Source: Naumannella halotolerans
GTDB taxonomy: Bacteria; Actinomycetota; Actinomycetes; Propionibacteriales; Propionibacteriaceae
Length of the DNA stretch: 64,000 nt
Assembly: GCF_004364645.1 (NCBI RefSeq)
Contig: NZ_SOAW01000003.1
Span: 1 to 64,000 of the forward strand
Reading direction: 5' to 3'
A program made the translations under genes and the position numbers. Each line of letters starts with the position of its first letter. Positions within the stretch are counted from its first letter, which is position 1. Positions 38,471-48,900 of this stretch are shown here, in pieces. The notes beneath the pieces are model-generated. The model worked only from the letters and a program-made list of their open reading frames with translations, was not told the origin of the DNA and did no database searches.

Positions 38471-40018
38471 ATGCGATGGCGCACCGTGGTCGGCGCCGCA
38501 GCGCCGGTGGCGGTGCTCGGTGCCGTGGCAATCAAGGACCTGCTGCAGCGCAAACACGCGCTGCTCCGCAATTATCCGGTGATCGGCCACGCTCGGTACA
38601 TGATCGAGGCCATCGGTCCGGAGCTGCGGCAGTACATCGTCGCCGACAACGACGAGGAGCGGCCGTTCAGCCGCGATCAGCGACGTTGGATCTATGCCTC
38701 GTCGAAGGGTGTCGACAACTACTTCGGCTTCGGTACCGACAACGACCTCGAGACCGCCACGAACTACCCGATCGTGAAGCACCGGACCTTCGCCGAGAAT
38801 GCCTCAGCGGGTCATCAGGCCGGGTCGTGGTTGCCGTCGGCAAAGGTGATCGGCAGCTTTCGCAAGCGGCGCCACGCATTCCGACCCGACTCGGTGGTCA
38901 ACGTCTCGGCGATGAGTTACGGCTCGCTGTCCGGACCGGCGATCCAGGCACTGAACGCCGGTGTCGGCAAGGCCGGGGCCCTGCAGAACACCGGTGAGGG
39001 CGGGTTGTCCGATGATCATCGTCAAGGTGGTGAGTTGATCTACCAGATCGGCACCGCCTATTTCGGCTGTCGTGACCGGCAGGGGCGTTTCGACCTGCAG
39101 AAGCTGGTCGATATGGTCGCAAGCGCGCCGGTGCGGGCGATCGAGATCAAGCTCAGCCAGGGTGCCAAACCAGGACTCGGCGGCCTGCTGCCGGCGGCGA
39201 AGGTGAGCCCGGAAATCGCTCGGATCCGAGGCATCGAACCGCACCAGGACTGTGCCAGCCCGTCGCGCCACACCGCCTTCTCCGATGTGGATTCGATGCT
39301 GGACTTCGTGGAGACGATCGCCGACGCCACCGGATTGCCCGTCGGGGTGAAGTCGGCCGTCGGTGATCAACAGTTCTGGGTCGACCTGGCCGAGCGATCC
39401 GCTGCCGGCGACCGGGGCGTCGACTTCATCACCATCGACGGTGGTGAGGGCGGTACGGGCGCCGCGCCGCGGGTGTTCGCCGATACCGTCGCGCTGCCGT
39501 TCCGACTCGGTTTCGCCCGGGTCTACGCCGAGTTCGCCCGCGCCGGGCTCACCGACCGGATCAGCTTCATCGGCTCCGGGCGACTCGGGCTGCCGGAGAA
39601 CGCGGTGACCGCCTTTGCGCTCGGCTGCGACATGATCAACGTCGCCCGGGAGGCGATGCTGGCGATCGGTTGCATCCAGGCCCAGCGTTGCCACACCGAC
39701 CACTGCCCGACCGGAGTCGCCACCCAGAACAAATGGCTCACCGGGGGTCTCGATCCGACCCTGAAGTCGGAGCGGCTGGCGGCGTACCTGCGGGCGCTGC
39801 GGCACGATCTGATCACCCTGACCGACGCCATCGGTGTGGTGCATCCATCCTTGATCGGCATCGACGATGTGGAGATGCTCACCGAGGGCGAGGTGTCGCT
39901 GACCCTGCAGGAGATCTACGGCTACGAACCCGGCTGGGGACAGCCCAGCACCGAGGACGCCGCGGCGATCAAGGAACTGATGGCAACGGCAGCGACCACG
40001 GCCACGATCACCCACTGA
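38471..40018 (+). CDS. FMN-binding glutamate-synthase-like membrane protein
   Basis: A 515-residue protein of the GltB-like FMN-binding family. One N-terminal helix (VVGAAAPVAVLGAVAIK) precedes a glutamate-synthase central barrel. FMN-binding segments include NVSAMSYGSLSGPAI, TGEGGLSDDH and ITIDGGEGGTGAAP. A 3Fe-4S-type cysteine pattern, CIQAQRCHTDHCPTG, follows. The glutaminase domain and the NADPH subunit of true glutamate synthase are absent, so the reaction is not known. The length fits the stand-alone family (about 510-540). It has a leaderless-type promoter and no co-transcribed partner. Confidence 0.88.
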   Translation: MRWRTVVGAAAPVAVLGAVAIKDLLQRKHALLRNYPVIGHARYMIEAIGPELRQYIVADNDEERPFSRDQRRWIYASSKGVDNYFGFGTDNDLETATNYPIVKHRTFAENASAGHQAGSWLPSAKVIGSFRKRRHAFRPDSVVNVSAMSYGSLSGPAIQALNAGVGKAGALQNTGEGGLSDDHRQGGELIYQIGTAYFGCRDRQGRFDLQKLVDMVASAPVRAIEIKLSQGAKPGLGGLLPAAKVSPEIARIRGIEPHQDCASPSRHTAFSDVDSMLDFVETIADATGLPVGVKSAVGDQQFWVDLAERSAAGDRGVDFITIDGGEGGTGAAPRVFADTVALPFRLGFARVYAEFARAGLTDRISFIGSGRLGLPENAVTAFALGCDMINVAREAMLAIGCIQAQRCHTDHCPTGVATQNKWLTGGLDPTLKSERLAAYLRALRHDLITLTDAIGVVHPSLIGIDDVEMLTEGEVSLTLQEIYGYEPGWGQPSTEDAAAIKELMATAATTATITH

Positions 40019-40055
40019 GTCGATCACGGCCCCGAGCTGACCAGCCCGGACCGCA

Positions 40056-40817
40056 TCAGCCCTGGTCGGTCTCCCGGCGGTAGGCGACCTTGGCCGAGAT
40101 CTGGTCCCGGGCCAGGACGAGGATCTGGTCGAAGTTCACTCGCGCCGGTCGGGTGGCCACCCAGGCAATGGTGTCGGCGATGTCCTCGGCGGTCAGCGGT
40201 TCGACCCCGGCGTAGACGGCATCGGCCTTGTCCTGGTCGCCACGGAACCGCACCGTGGAGAACTCGGTGTTCACCATGCCCGGGTCGATCTGGCAGACCC
40301 GGACCGGCTTGCCGAGCAGTTCGATCCGCAGCGAGCGGGTCATCGCGGTGATGCCGAACTTGGCGACGTTGTAACCACCGCCACCTTCGTAGGCCTCGCG
40401 GCCGGCGATCGAACCGATGTTGATCACCTGACCGTCACCGGAGTCGATCAGTTTCGGCAGGAATGCCTGGGTCAGTCGCAACGTACCCAACACGTTGGTG
40501 TCGTACATCCACTGCCAGTCCGAGATCGAGGCCTCGGCGACGGGCTCGACACCGACGGCGCCACCGGCGTTGTTGACCAGCAGGGAGCAGTTGGGCACCT
40601 GCTCGGCGAAGGCGGCGACCGAGGCATCGTCGGTGACATCGAGTGCGATCGCGGTGCCGCCGCACTCCTCGGCGATGGACTGCAGCTTCTCGATCCGGCG
40701 CGCGCCGAGAATGACGTCGAAGTCCGCAGCCGCCAGGGCCCGGGCGCTGGCGGCGCCGATTCCGCTGCTGGCTCCGGTCACCACTGCCACTGGTTTCTGG
40801 TTCGTCACGGTCTGCAT
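40056..40817 (-). CDS. Short-chain dehydrogenase/reductase
   Basis: A 253-residue classical SDR. The NAD(P)-binding motif is VVTGASSGIGAAS at residues 13-25, NNAG follows (LLVNNAGG), and the catalytic Ser-Tyr-Lys triad is visible as the Ser of GSIAG, then YNVAK. The arginine after the first strand (GARRIEKL) suggests NADPH preference. GAGGAG lies before the ATG. It resembles YdfG/serine-type 3-hydroxy acid dehydrogenases, but the substrate is not certain. It is convergent with the GltB-like gene and divergent from dnaX. Confidence 0.85.
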   Translation of the reverse strand: MQTVTNQKPVAVVTGASSGIGAASARALAAADFDVILGARRIEKLQSIAEECGGTAIALDVTDDASVAAFAEQVPNCSLLVNNAGGAVGVEPVAEASISDWQWMYDTNVLGTLRLTQAFLPKLIDSGDGQVINIGSIAGREAYEGGGGYNVAKFGITAMTRSLRIELLGKPVRVCQIDPGMVNTEFSTVRFRGDQDKADAVYAGVEPLTAEDIADTIAWVATRPARVNFDQILVLARDQISAKVAYRRETDQG

Positions 40818-41017
40818 CTCCTCGAGGGTCGGTCACCGAGCGGTGACGGGGCGGATCCCGGTCAAGCAGGTACGGGTCAGCGCACGATCGGGGCCGGAAT
40901 CCGGGTTCCGTCCCAGCTTAGGACTCACCCGTCGCCCGGTCGTGGCGTTCTCGGACGCTGACCCGGGCAGCGAGCTCCGAGCAGGATCGGACTGGACCGG
41001 TTGTCGGTCGGGCCGAC

Positions 41018-41023
41018 TAAGGT
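41018..41023 (+). promoter_or_regulatory. -10 box of a likely leaderless transcript (dnaX)
   Basis: TAAGGT ends six bases before the GTG start codon at 41030, the same spacing as at 185, 38459, 59581 and 61173. Confidence 0.5.
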
Positions 41024-41029
41024 TGCGGC

Positions 41030-43906
41030 GTGGATCCGGGTCAGTTCAGTGAGGACGAATTCGGTCGCGCCGAGTCCGACTCCGCCGCCGAGTTCGACAG
41101 CGACCTGCCCCCGACACAGTTCGAGGAGCAGGGCCCCTTCGAGCAGGAGGAGTCGCTCTGGGACGACCCGGGCACGACACCGGCCGAGCCGTCGGCCGAG
41201 GATCGTCCGGTGGCCGAGCCGGGCCCGCCGGCCGAGGAGGTCGCCGCCCCGCTGGCGCTCTATCGCCGCTACCGCCCCGACACCTTCGACGACGTCATCG
41301 GCCAGGACCATGTCACTGCTCCCTTGAAGCGGGCGCTGGCCAACAATCGGGTGAACCACGCCTATCTGTTCTCCGGCCCGCGGGGCTGTGGCAAGACCAC
41401 CTCGGCACGCATCCTGGCCCGGGCGCTGAACTGCGCCGAGGGGCCGACTCCCGAGCCCTGTGGGGTCTGCCAGTCCTGTCGTGACCTGGCGCGCGGTGGC
41501 CCCGGGTCGATCGATGTGATCGAGATCGACGCCGCCAGCCACGGTGGTGTCGATGATGCCCGTGACCTGCGCGAGCGGGCCTTCTTCGCCCCGGTGCAGA
41601 GCCGCTACAAGGTCTACATCGTCGACGAGGCACACATGGTGACCACCGCCGGCTTCAACGCCTTGTTGAAGCTGGTGGAGGAGCCGCCGCCGCATGTGAA
41701 GTTCATCTTCGCGACCACCGAGCCGGACAAGGTGATCGGCACCATCCGCTCGCGTACCCACCACTATCCGTTCCGCCTGGTGCCACCGAAGACCCTGACC
41801 GCCTATCTGGCGAAGTTGTGCCAGGCCGAGGGCATCGCGGTGGAGCCTTCGGTGCTGCCGCTGGTGGTCCGAGCGGGCGCCGGTTCGGTACGTGACTCCT
41901 TGTCGGTGCTGGACCAGTTGCTCGGCGGGGCCGATGTGCAGGGGGTCAGTTACTCGCAGGCCACCGCCTTGTTGGGCTACACCCCGGATTCCCTGCTCGA
42001 CGAGGTGGTCGATGCGTTCGCCGCCGGTGACGGTGGCTCGGTCTTCGCCGGTATCGACAAGATCATCGAGGTCGGTCAGGATCCGCGGCGCTTCGCCGAG
42101 GACCTGTTGCGCCGACTGCGGGATCTGCTGGTCGTCGCCCAGGTTCCGGATGCGATCGCCAGCGGCCTGATCGACGTCGCCGGTGACCAGGCCGAGCGGT
42201 TGCGGTCACAGGCGGCAGCCCTCGGTGCCGGTGAGCTGACCCGGGCTGCCGAGGTGGTCGCCAAGGGGCTGACCGATATGCGGGGTACGACCGCGCCGCG
42301 GCTGCATCTCGAACTGATGTGCTCGCGGGTGCTGCTGCCGGGAGCCGATGTCGACGGTCGTGGTCTGCATGCGCGGCTGGACCGGCTCGAACGGCGGATG
42401 GGGATGGATCCCGCGGCCCCCACCGAGCCCGTGCCGACCGCCGCGCCGGCACCGCCGGTGGACGGCCGGGCAGCTGCCCGGGCAGCACTGGCGAAGACGA
42501 ATCCTCCGGGACCGTCGGAGACACCGTCGGCACCCACCGGACCAGAGCCGGACCGGCAATCGCGGACGAGCGCTCCACAAGCTCCGGCGGACCCGGGAGC
42601 GCCCGAGGGCGCAGGGGGTGCCCGGTCGTCGAACCCCTCCGGAGGCCAGGGCGCTGCGGTTTCAGCGGCGGGTCAGGGCGCGACAACATCGGCGGGCGAG
42701 ACCGCCGCGGGCCCATCCGCCGGGCAGAACTCGGCGATCCCCTCGGCAGGGCAGGGAGCCGCCGCACGTGCGGACCGGGAATTCGACAATCCGCCGGCAG
42801 GTCAGGGCTCCGCGTCTGCAGCGCAGGGCGGTGCCGCGCCTGGGTCGGACGGTCAAGGCCCCGAGTCCGCATCGCAGAGTCGGGGTGCCACGTCTGGACC
42901 GGCGGGTCAGGGCTCCGCGTCCGCAGCACAGGGTCGGGGTGCCTCGTCTGGACCGGCGGATCAGGGCCCCGGGACTCCATCGACGAACGAGGATGAGGCG
43001 CCAGCCCGATCCGGTGGAGCCCCCGATGCGCGGGAGCGCGGCGGTGCGCCGAACGGTGGGGAAGCCCCTTCGACGTCCCCGTCGGAACACGGTTCGGCGG
43101 ACTTCGGTGGCGATCCCAGGCCTCCTCGATCAGGGTCGGTGCAGCAGGCCGGTTCCGGTCCTCAACGGCCAGCCGTTGGCCCAGCAGCCCACTCTCGCCC
43201 GGCAGCCCAGACCGGCCCGGCAGCCCAGACCGGCCCGGCAGCCCAGACCGGCCCGGCAGCGGTGTCTCCGTCACCGGCCGACGCTGGTGTGCCCGGTGGT
43301 CTGAACACCGCTGAAGTGCGCCGTCTGTGGCCTGATGTGCTGGAGAAGGTCAAGTCCCGGCGGCGGTTCACCTGGGTGTTGTTGAGCCAGAACGCGCAGG
43401 TCGCCGAGGTCGCCGACGCCACGTTGACGTTGGCGATGCCGAATTCGGGCGCCCGCGACAGCTTCACCCGTGGCGGCAGCGAGGACGTACTGCACGAGGC
43501 GTTGAGGGCCGCCCTCGGTGTGGACCTGAAGGTGAGCGTGATCGTCGACGCCGAGTCCTCGGCCCAGGTGGCCGGGCCGCGCGGCGTACCGAACGCCGAT
43601 CCGCCGACCTCGGACCGGCAGGTGCCACCGCCCGGTGGCGGCTCCCCGTACCCCGATCCGCAACGGCCGCCGGCCGCCGGGCCGAACCAGTTCAGCCAAC
43701 AGGCGACCGGTGACCGCTCGGCGCAGGCACGGGAGCGGATCCGCCCCACACGTACCGAACCGGGGCAGGCCGAGCCTGAGGACGAGGAGCCCGAACCGGC
43801 CGACGGTGGGGAGGAGATCGCGCTGACACCGGCCGAGATCCTGAGCAAACACCTCGGAGCGGAGCTGATCGGCGAGGAACCGGCCGGAGACGCCTCGCGC
43901 CGCTGA
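41030..43906 (+). CDS. dnaX: DNA polymerase III subunit gamma/tau
   Basis: A 958-residue clamp-loader subunit (GTG start). An acidic N-terminal extension of about 75 residues precedes the AAA+ core: Walker A GPRGCGKTTSAR, a four-cysteine zinc site (CAEGPTPEPCGVCQSC), Walker B IVDEAHM and sensor 1 FIFATTEPDKV. The gamma core ends near residue 450. A linker of about 280 residues is rich in Gly, Ala, Ser and Pro with tandem repeats (such as AGQGSASAAQG and AAQTGP). The C-terminal tau domain (LNTAEVRRLWPDVLEKVKSR) should bind the polymerase. Actinobacterial dnaX proteins commonly have a low-complexity linker; this one is long. The cluster order dnaX-ybaB-recR is conserved. Confidence 0.95.
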   Translation: MDPGQFSEDEFGRAESDSAAEFDSDLPPTQFEEQGPFEQEESLWDDPGTTPAEPSAEDRPVAEPGPPAEEVAAPLALYRRYRPDTFDDVIGQDHVTAPLKRALANNRVNHAYLFSGPRGCGKTTSARILARALNCAEGPTPEPCGVCQSCRDLARGGPGSIDVIEIDAASHGGVDDARDLRERAFFAPVQSRYKVYIVDEAHMVTTAGFNALLKLVEEPPPHVKFIFATTEPDKVIGTIRSRTHHYPFRLVPPKTLTAYLAKLCQAEGIAVEPSVLPLVVRAGAGSVRDSLSVLDQLLGGADVQGVSYSQATALLGYTPDSLLDEVVDAFAAGDGGSVFAGIDKIIEVGQDPRRFAEDLLRRLRDLLVVAQVPDAIASGLIDVAGDQAERLRSQAAALGAGELTRAAEVVAKGLTDMRGTTAPRLHLELMCSRVLLPGADVDGRGLHARLDRLERRMGMDPAAPTEPVPTAAPAPPVDGRAAARAALAKTNPPGPSETPSAPTGPEPDRQSRTSAPQAPADPGAPEGAGGARSSNPSGGQGAAVSAAGQGATTSAGETAAGPSAGQNSAIPSAGQGAAARADREFDNPPAGQGSASAAQGGAAPGSDGQGPESASQSRGATSGPAGQGSASAAQGRGASSGPADQGPGTPSTNEDEAPARSGGAPDARERGGAPNGGEAPSTSPSEHGSADFGGDPRPPRSGSVQQAGSGPQRPAVGPAAHSRPAAQTGPAAQTGPAAQTGPAAVSPSPADAGVPGGLNTAEVRRLWPDVLEKVKSRRRFTWVLLSQNAQVAEVADATLTLAMPNSGARDSFTRGGSEDVLHEALRAALGVDLKVSVIVDAESSAQVAGPRGVPNADPPTSDRQVPPPGGGSPYPDPQRPPAAGPNQFSQQATGDRSAQARERIRPTRTEPGQAEPEDEEPEPADGGEEIALTPAEILSKHLGAELIGEEPAGDASRR
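43201..43260 (+). repeat. 18-bp tandem repeat inside dnaX
   Basis: The unit GGCAGCCCAGACCGGCCC occurs three times in full and once in part. It encodes the repeated peptide AAQTGP in the gamma/tau linker. Since the unit is a multiple of three, copy-number change would not break the frame. Confidence 0.8.
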
Positions 43907-44018
43907 CCGGGGCCGCGATGCTGAGCGCTTTGCCGGCACCGGATCGGTGGATCATCGACCGACTACGCTGGTCCCGACACAATCCCCGGTCCGATGCGGA
44001 CCGCAGAAAGGACTTCAG

Positions 44019-44375
44019 ATGTTCGGAGACGGTGCTGATATGCAGGGCCTGCTCGCACAGGCTCAGGCGATGCAGGAACAGCTCGCCCAGGCGCAGGAGG
44101 AACTGGCCAATGCCGAGGTCAGCGGCACTGCCGGCGGTGGGCTGGTGAGCGTCACCCTGACCGGCACCGGTGAACTCACCGCCGTCGACATCAAGCCCGA
44201 GGCCGTCGATGCCGACGACACTGAGTCGCTGTCCGATCTGATCATCGCCGCCTATCGCGATGCCCAGGCCAAGACCCAGCAGCTCGCCGAGGAGAAACTC
44301 GGCCCGGTGGCCGGTGGGTTCGGCGGCGGTGACAGCCCGCTCGGTGGCGGTGGCTTTCCCGGTCTGCCCGGCTGA
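44019..44375 (+). CDS. ybaB: YbaB/EbfC nucleoid-associated protein
   Basis: A 118-residue protein starting MFGDGADMQGLLAQAQAMQE, with GAAAGGA before the ATG. The family core (QAQEELANAEVSGTAGGGLV, then VTLTGTGELTAVDIKPEAVD) forms a dimer that binds DNA. A Gly-rich C-terminus (GGGDSPLGGGGFPGLPG) is typical of actinobacterial members. It lies between dnaX and recR, the usual position, 112 bases after dnaX. Confidence 0.93.
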   Translation: MFGDGADMQGLLAQAQAMQEQLAQAQEELANAEVSGTAGGGLVSVTLTGTGELTAVDIKPEAVDADDTESLSDLIIAAYRDAQAKTQQLAEEKLGPVAGGFGGGDSPLGGGGFPGLPG

Positions 44376-44454
44376 GCACTCCACCTCGCGTCCAGCGCGG
44401 CAGCCGGTCCGGGTCGGACCTCGCGACTAGGCTGGCCGAGGCGAAGGAGGACGT

Positions 44455-45054
44455 GTGTACGAAGGACCAGTTCAGGACCTGATCGAAGAGCTCGGACGGT
44501 TGCCCGGTGTGGGCCCGAAGAGTGCTCAGCGGATCGCCTTCCACCTCCTTTCCACCGACCCCGAGGACGTCACCCGCTTGGCCGACGTCCTGAACCGGGT
44601 GCGCAGCAGCGTGCGGTACTGCGAGGTCTGCTTCAACGTGGCCGAGGGTGACCGGTGCCGGGTCTGCCGGGATCCGCGGCGCGACCGCACCGTCATCTGC
44701 GTGGTCGAGGAGTCCAAGGACGTCGTCGCCATCGAACGGACCCGCGAGTTCCGTGGCACCTACCATGTGCTCGGGGGTGCCATCTCCCCGATCGACGGCA
44801 TCGGCCCCGGTGACCTGCGGGTACGGGAGCTGTGCCAGCGACTGGCCGACGGCACCGTGAGCGAGGTGATCATCGCCACCGACCCGAACCTGGAGGGGGA
44901 GGCGACCTCCAGCTATCTCAGTCGGCTGCTGCTGCCCATGGGGGTCAAGGTCGCCCGGCTGGCCAGCGGTCTGCCCGTCGGCGGTGATCTCGAGTACGCC
45001 GACGAGGTGACCTTGGGGCGTGCCTTCGAGGGCCGCCGCTACGTCAGCGCCTGA
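44455..45054 (+). CDS. recR: Recombination mediator RecR
   Basis: A 199-residue protein with a GTG start and GAAGGAGG directly upstream. The helix-hairpin-helix motif is [19 protein letters not shown] (about 13-31). The four-cysteine zinc finger is in [17 protein letters not shown]. The Toprim domain includes [15 protein letters not shown], and the C-terminal Walker-B-like part is [18 protein letters not shown]. It promotes RecA loading with RecO and RecF in gap repair. It is the last gene of the dnaX-ybaB-recR group, and TAGGCT about 20 bases upstream may give it its own promoter. Confidence 0.96.
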   Translation: MYEGPVQDLIEELGRLPGVGPKSAQRIAFHLLSTDPEDVTRLADVLNRVRSSVRYCEVCFNVAEGDRCRVCRDPRRDRTVICVVEESKDVVAIERTREFRGTYHVLGGAISPIDGIGPGDLRVRELCQRLADGTVSEVIIATDPNLEGEATSSYLSRLLLPMGVKVARLASGLPVGGDLEYADEVTLGRAFEGRRYVSA

Positions 45055-45149
45055 TCGCTCCGGTCGGGCGACCGGTCCGCCAGTCGAGGACGACTTGCCG
45101 TACCGGCCAGAAGCCGGCTGAGCGGTCACCCACCCGGCCAACCGTCGAA

Positions 45150-45467
45150 TCACCCCAGCCAGCGGATCACGGCGAGGACGAACAGGACGGCCCCGACCGC
45201 GAATGCCAGCAGACCGAGGACGACCGGTCCCGGTCGCCCGTTCCGGTAACCGCCGAGAGCGCCGAAGAGGCCGAGCAGGAACCCGAGGTTCGCGTCCAAC
45301 CCCATCGCACCCAGCAGGCCGCTGCTGGGGCGGTCGGCATTCACGGCGAAGATCCAGGAAACCACCGTCAAAGCCGCGATTCCGGACAGCAGCCAAGCGG
45401 TGATCGGGTTGTAGAGGATCGTTGTGATCCGGTTCGCCGCATCCTGGCCGTTCCCCGCTGGAGTCAT
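45150..45467 (-). CDS. Small membrane protein, unknown
   Basis: A 105-residue protein with three hydrophobic helices (PITAWLLSGIAALTVVSWIF, NLGFLLGLFGALGGY and VVLGLLAFAVGAVLFVLAVI). The start at 45467 (MTPAGNGQDAANRI) is chosen because AAGGAT lies at a suitable distance; an ATG nine bases upstream is too close to it. No family is recognised. It lies alone between recR (convergent) and the ileS leader (divergent). Confidence 0.6.
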   Translation of the reverse strand: MTPAGNGQDAANRITTILYNPITAWLLSGIAALTVVSWIFAVNADRPSSGLLGAMGLDANLGFLLGLFGALGGYRNGRPGPVVLGLLAFAVGAVLFVLAVIRWLG

Positions 45468-45584
45468 GACGCCCATCCTTGCAGCCGCGAGTGAATGGAC
45501 GGGCAACCGACCGGGGAAAACGACGGCTCAGTGCAGTTCACCCGAGGTCCGTCCGGACGACTGCTGGGTTGTCCGCTCCCGCAC

Positions 45585-45738
45585 GAGCGGTGACCCGTCG
45601 AAATCCCGACGTGGGTCGTGGGCTGCGGCCGCCTCGCCTGGGGTGGGCGAGCAGTGGAGCTGTCTGCCTGCCGTGGACAGCCGAATCCTGCACGCGTGAC
45701 CGGGAATCCCGCGAGCGGCGACCCGTCGTAATCCCGGC
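45585..45738 (+). repeat. 26-bp direct repeat upstream of the ileS leader
   Basis: GAGCGGTGACCCGTCGAAAT plus CCCGAC (45585-45610) recurs at 45713-45738 with three mismatches. The copies are 102 bases apart. The second copy ends about 20 bases before the probable ileS promoter -10 (TACAGT at 45761). They may be binding sites or the flanks of a small insertion. Confidence 0.5.
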
Positions 45739-45760
45739 AGCGGCCGGTTGTCGGATCGAC

Positions 45761-45966
45761 TACAGTGGACCCGCTGCACGGCACGGATGGGGCCATCACC
45801 CCGGAGCTGCCGGAAGAACGGCTACCGCGATCCAGCGGCGAGCCCTGTAGAACCGGCCGCAGCGAGCAAGAGTGGGCGATCCCGATCGCCAAGAAGGGTG
45901 GTACCGCGGACCGGTCGCCGAGTGGCCGGAGACGTCCCTTCAACCAGGTTGACGACCGAGGAACCA
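45761..45966 (+). promoter_or_regulatory. T-box leader of ileS, probably translational
   Basis: The T-box core AGGGTGGTACCGCGG is at 45895-45909, with the partner strand CGTCCCTT at 45934-45941, forming the antiterminator/antisequestrator stem. A short upstream stem around GGGGCCATCACCCC places an ATC (Ile) triplet at 45795-45797 as the likely specifier, as in the ultrashort Stem I of actinobacterial ileS T-boxes. No terminator T-run follows; the ribosome site GAGGAA lies just downstream. Control of translation by uncharged tRNA-Ile is therefore more likely than of transcription. TACAGT at 45761-45766 is the probable promoter -10, so the RNA itself starts a few bases later. Confidence 0.85.
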
Positions 45967-45971
45967 CCGCA

Positions 45972-48900
45972 ATGACCAACGAGGTCACCCCCGAAGACGC
46001 GTCCCGTACCTACGCCGCCGTACCGGCGCAGATCGACCTGCCGCGGATGGAGCACGAGATCCTCCAGCTCTGGCAGCGCGACGACACCTTCGCCAAGTCG
46101 CTGGAGCGTACCCGCGACGGTGACACCTGGACCTTCTACGAAGGTCCGCCGACCGCCAATGGCATGCCCGGCACCCACCACATCGAGGCCCGGGTGTTCA
46201 AAGATGTCTTCCCGCGGTTCCGGACCATGCAGGGGTATCGGGTCGACCGGAAGGCCGGTTGGGACTGCCACGGTCTGCCGGTCGAGCTGGCGGTGGAGAA
46301 GGAACTCGGCCTGAACGGCAAGCCCGACATCGAGAACTACGGCGTCGAGGCCTTCAACGAGCGCTGTCGCGAATCCGTGCAGCGCCATGTCGGTGCCTTC
46401 ACCGAGCTGACCGAGCGGATGGGTTACTGGGTCAACCTGGACGAGGCCTACTGGACCATGGACCCCGAGTACGTGCAGTCGGCGTGGTGGGCGCTGAAGC
46501 AGATCTTCGACGCCGGATTGCTCACCGAGGACTTCCGGGTCACCCCGTACTGCCCGCGCTGCGGCACCGGTCTGAGTGATCACGAGCTCGCCCAGGGGTA
46601 CGAGACGATCACCGACCCGTCGGTCTACGTCCGGCTGCCCCTGACCTCCGGGCCGCAGGCGGGCAAGGCCGATCTGTTGATCTGGACCACCACCCCGTGG
46701 ACCCTGCCGTCGAACGCCTTGGTCGCGGTGAAGTCCGATGTCGTCTACACCGTCGCGGTGAAGGCGGGGGAGACCCCGGTCGTGGTGGCTGAGCCCCTGC
46801 TGGAGTCGGCCCTGGGTGAGGGGTGGGGCGCCACCGACACCTTCACCGGTGAGGAGATGGTCGGCTGGACCTACGAGCGTCCGTTCGACCTGGTCGAGCT
46901 GCCCGGCCGCGGCGCCTTCGTCGTCACCGAGGACTACGTCACCACCGATGGTGGCACCGGTCTGGTCCACCAGGCACCGAGTTTCGGCGCCGACGACTTC
47001 GAGTCGGCTCGCCGCAACGGTGTGGAGTTGATCAACCCGATCGACGAGCAGGGCAACTTCGACAACTCCGTGCCACTGGTCGGCGGGATGCACTTCCGGG
47101 CGGCGAACCTGCCGCTGGTCGACGAGCTGAAGGCAAGCGGGAAACTGTTCAAGGCCTTGGAGTACGAGCACTCGTACCCGCACTGCTGGCGCTGCCACAA
47201 CCCGTTGATGTACTACGCACTGCCGTCGTGGTACATCCGTACCACCAAGATCAAGGACGAGCTCCTGCGGGAGAACGAGGGCACCCACTGGTACCCCGAG
47301 AACGTCAAGTGGGGCCGCTACGGCGACTGGCTGAAGAACAATGTCGACTGGGCATTGTCGCGTCGACGCTACTGGGGTACGCCGCTGCCGATCTGGCGCA
47401 ATGATCTTGATCCCTCGAAGTTGGTGGCCGTCGGATCACTGGCCGAGTTGAGCGAGCTGTCTGGCCGTGACCTGTCCGAACTCGACCCGCACCGGCCCTT
47501 CGTGGACGACATCACATTCAGCATCGAGGGCGAGGACGGCACCTATGTGCGGGTGCCGGAGGTGATCGACGCCTGGTTCGACTCCGGTTCGATGCCGTTC
47601 GCCCAGTGGGGTTATCCGCATGCGCCCGGTTCGGAGGCCGCCTTCGGCAGCCACTACCCGGCCGACTTCATCTGCGAGGCCATCGACCAGACCCGCGGCT
47701 GGTTCTACACGCTGATGGCTGTCGGCACGTTGGTCTTCGATCAGAACTCGTACCGCAATGTGCTCTGCCTGGGGCACATCCTGGCCGAGGACGGCCGGAA
47801 GATGAGCAAGCACCTGGGCAACATCCTGGAGCCGATCCCGTTGATGGACCGTCACGGTGCCGATGCGGTGCGCTGGTTCATGGCAGCCGCGGGGTCGCCG
47901 TGGATGGCGCGTCGGGTCGGTGACAAGACGATCAACGAGACCGTCCGCAAGGTGCTGTTGACGTACTGGAACACCGTCGCCTTCCAAGCCCTGTACGCCC
48001 GGGCGAACGACTGGACCCCCGCTGCCGTCGGCCAGGTCACCAGTGATCATGTGTTGGATCGGTGGCTGCGGTCGGCGACCAATGTGTTGATCACCGAGGT
48101 GACCGATGCCTATGAGAACTTCGACACCCAGCGCATCGGCCAGCTGCTCAGCGAGTTCGTTGACGAGCTCTCCAACTGGTACGTACGCCGTTCGCGTCGC
48201 CGCTTCTGGGACGGGGACAACGGTGCCCTGCAGTCATTGCACGACACCCTGCATGTCCTGACCCGATTGATGGCACCGCTGGTGCCGTTCATCACCGAAC
48301 GGGTCTGGCAGGACCTGTTCGTGCCTGTCGATCCCGACGGCCCGGCCTCGGTCCATCTGGCTGACTGGCCGGTGACTGATGAGTCGGTGGTCGATGTTGA
48401 TCTTGACCAGGCGATGGAGTTGACCAAGCGTTTGGTGGAGCTGGGCCGTTCGGCCCGTGCCGAGGCGGCGGTGAAGACCCGGCAGCCGCTGCAGCGGGCG
48501 CTCGTACCCTCCGTCGCCTTCGAGAAGCTGACCGAGGAGCTGAAGGCGGAGTTGACCGCGGAGCTGAACATCCAGTCCGTGGAGCCGTTCTCCGGTGCCG
48601 GTGCACTGGTCGACTACGAGGCCAAGGGCAACTTCCGCGCGCTCGGCAAGCGGTTCGGCAAGCAGACCCCACAGATGGCGGCCGCCATCGCCGCCGCCGA
48701 TGCCGCGCAGCTGTCGGCAACGCTGGCCGCCGAGGGCCGGGCGAGCGTCGACTTCGACGGTGGCACCGAGATCGGACCGGACGAGGTGATCATCTCCGAG
48801 CGTCCCCGTGAAGGCTGGTCGGTGGTCAATGCCCAAGGAGAGACGGTCGCTCTTGATCTTGAGCTGACGCCGGAGTTGGTACGTGCCGGACAGGCCCGGG

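Noticed and set aside
43201-43260. A CRISPR-like array in dnaX
   Set aside because: The repeats are 18 bp, directly adjacent without spacers and within a coding frame.
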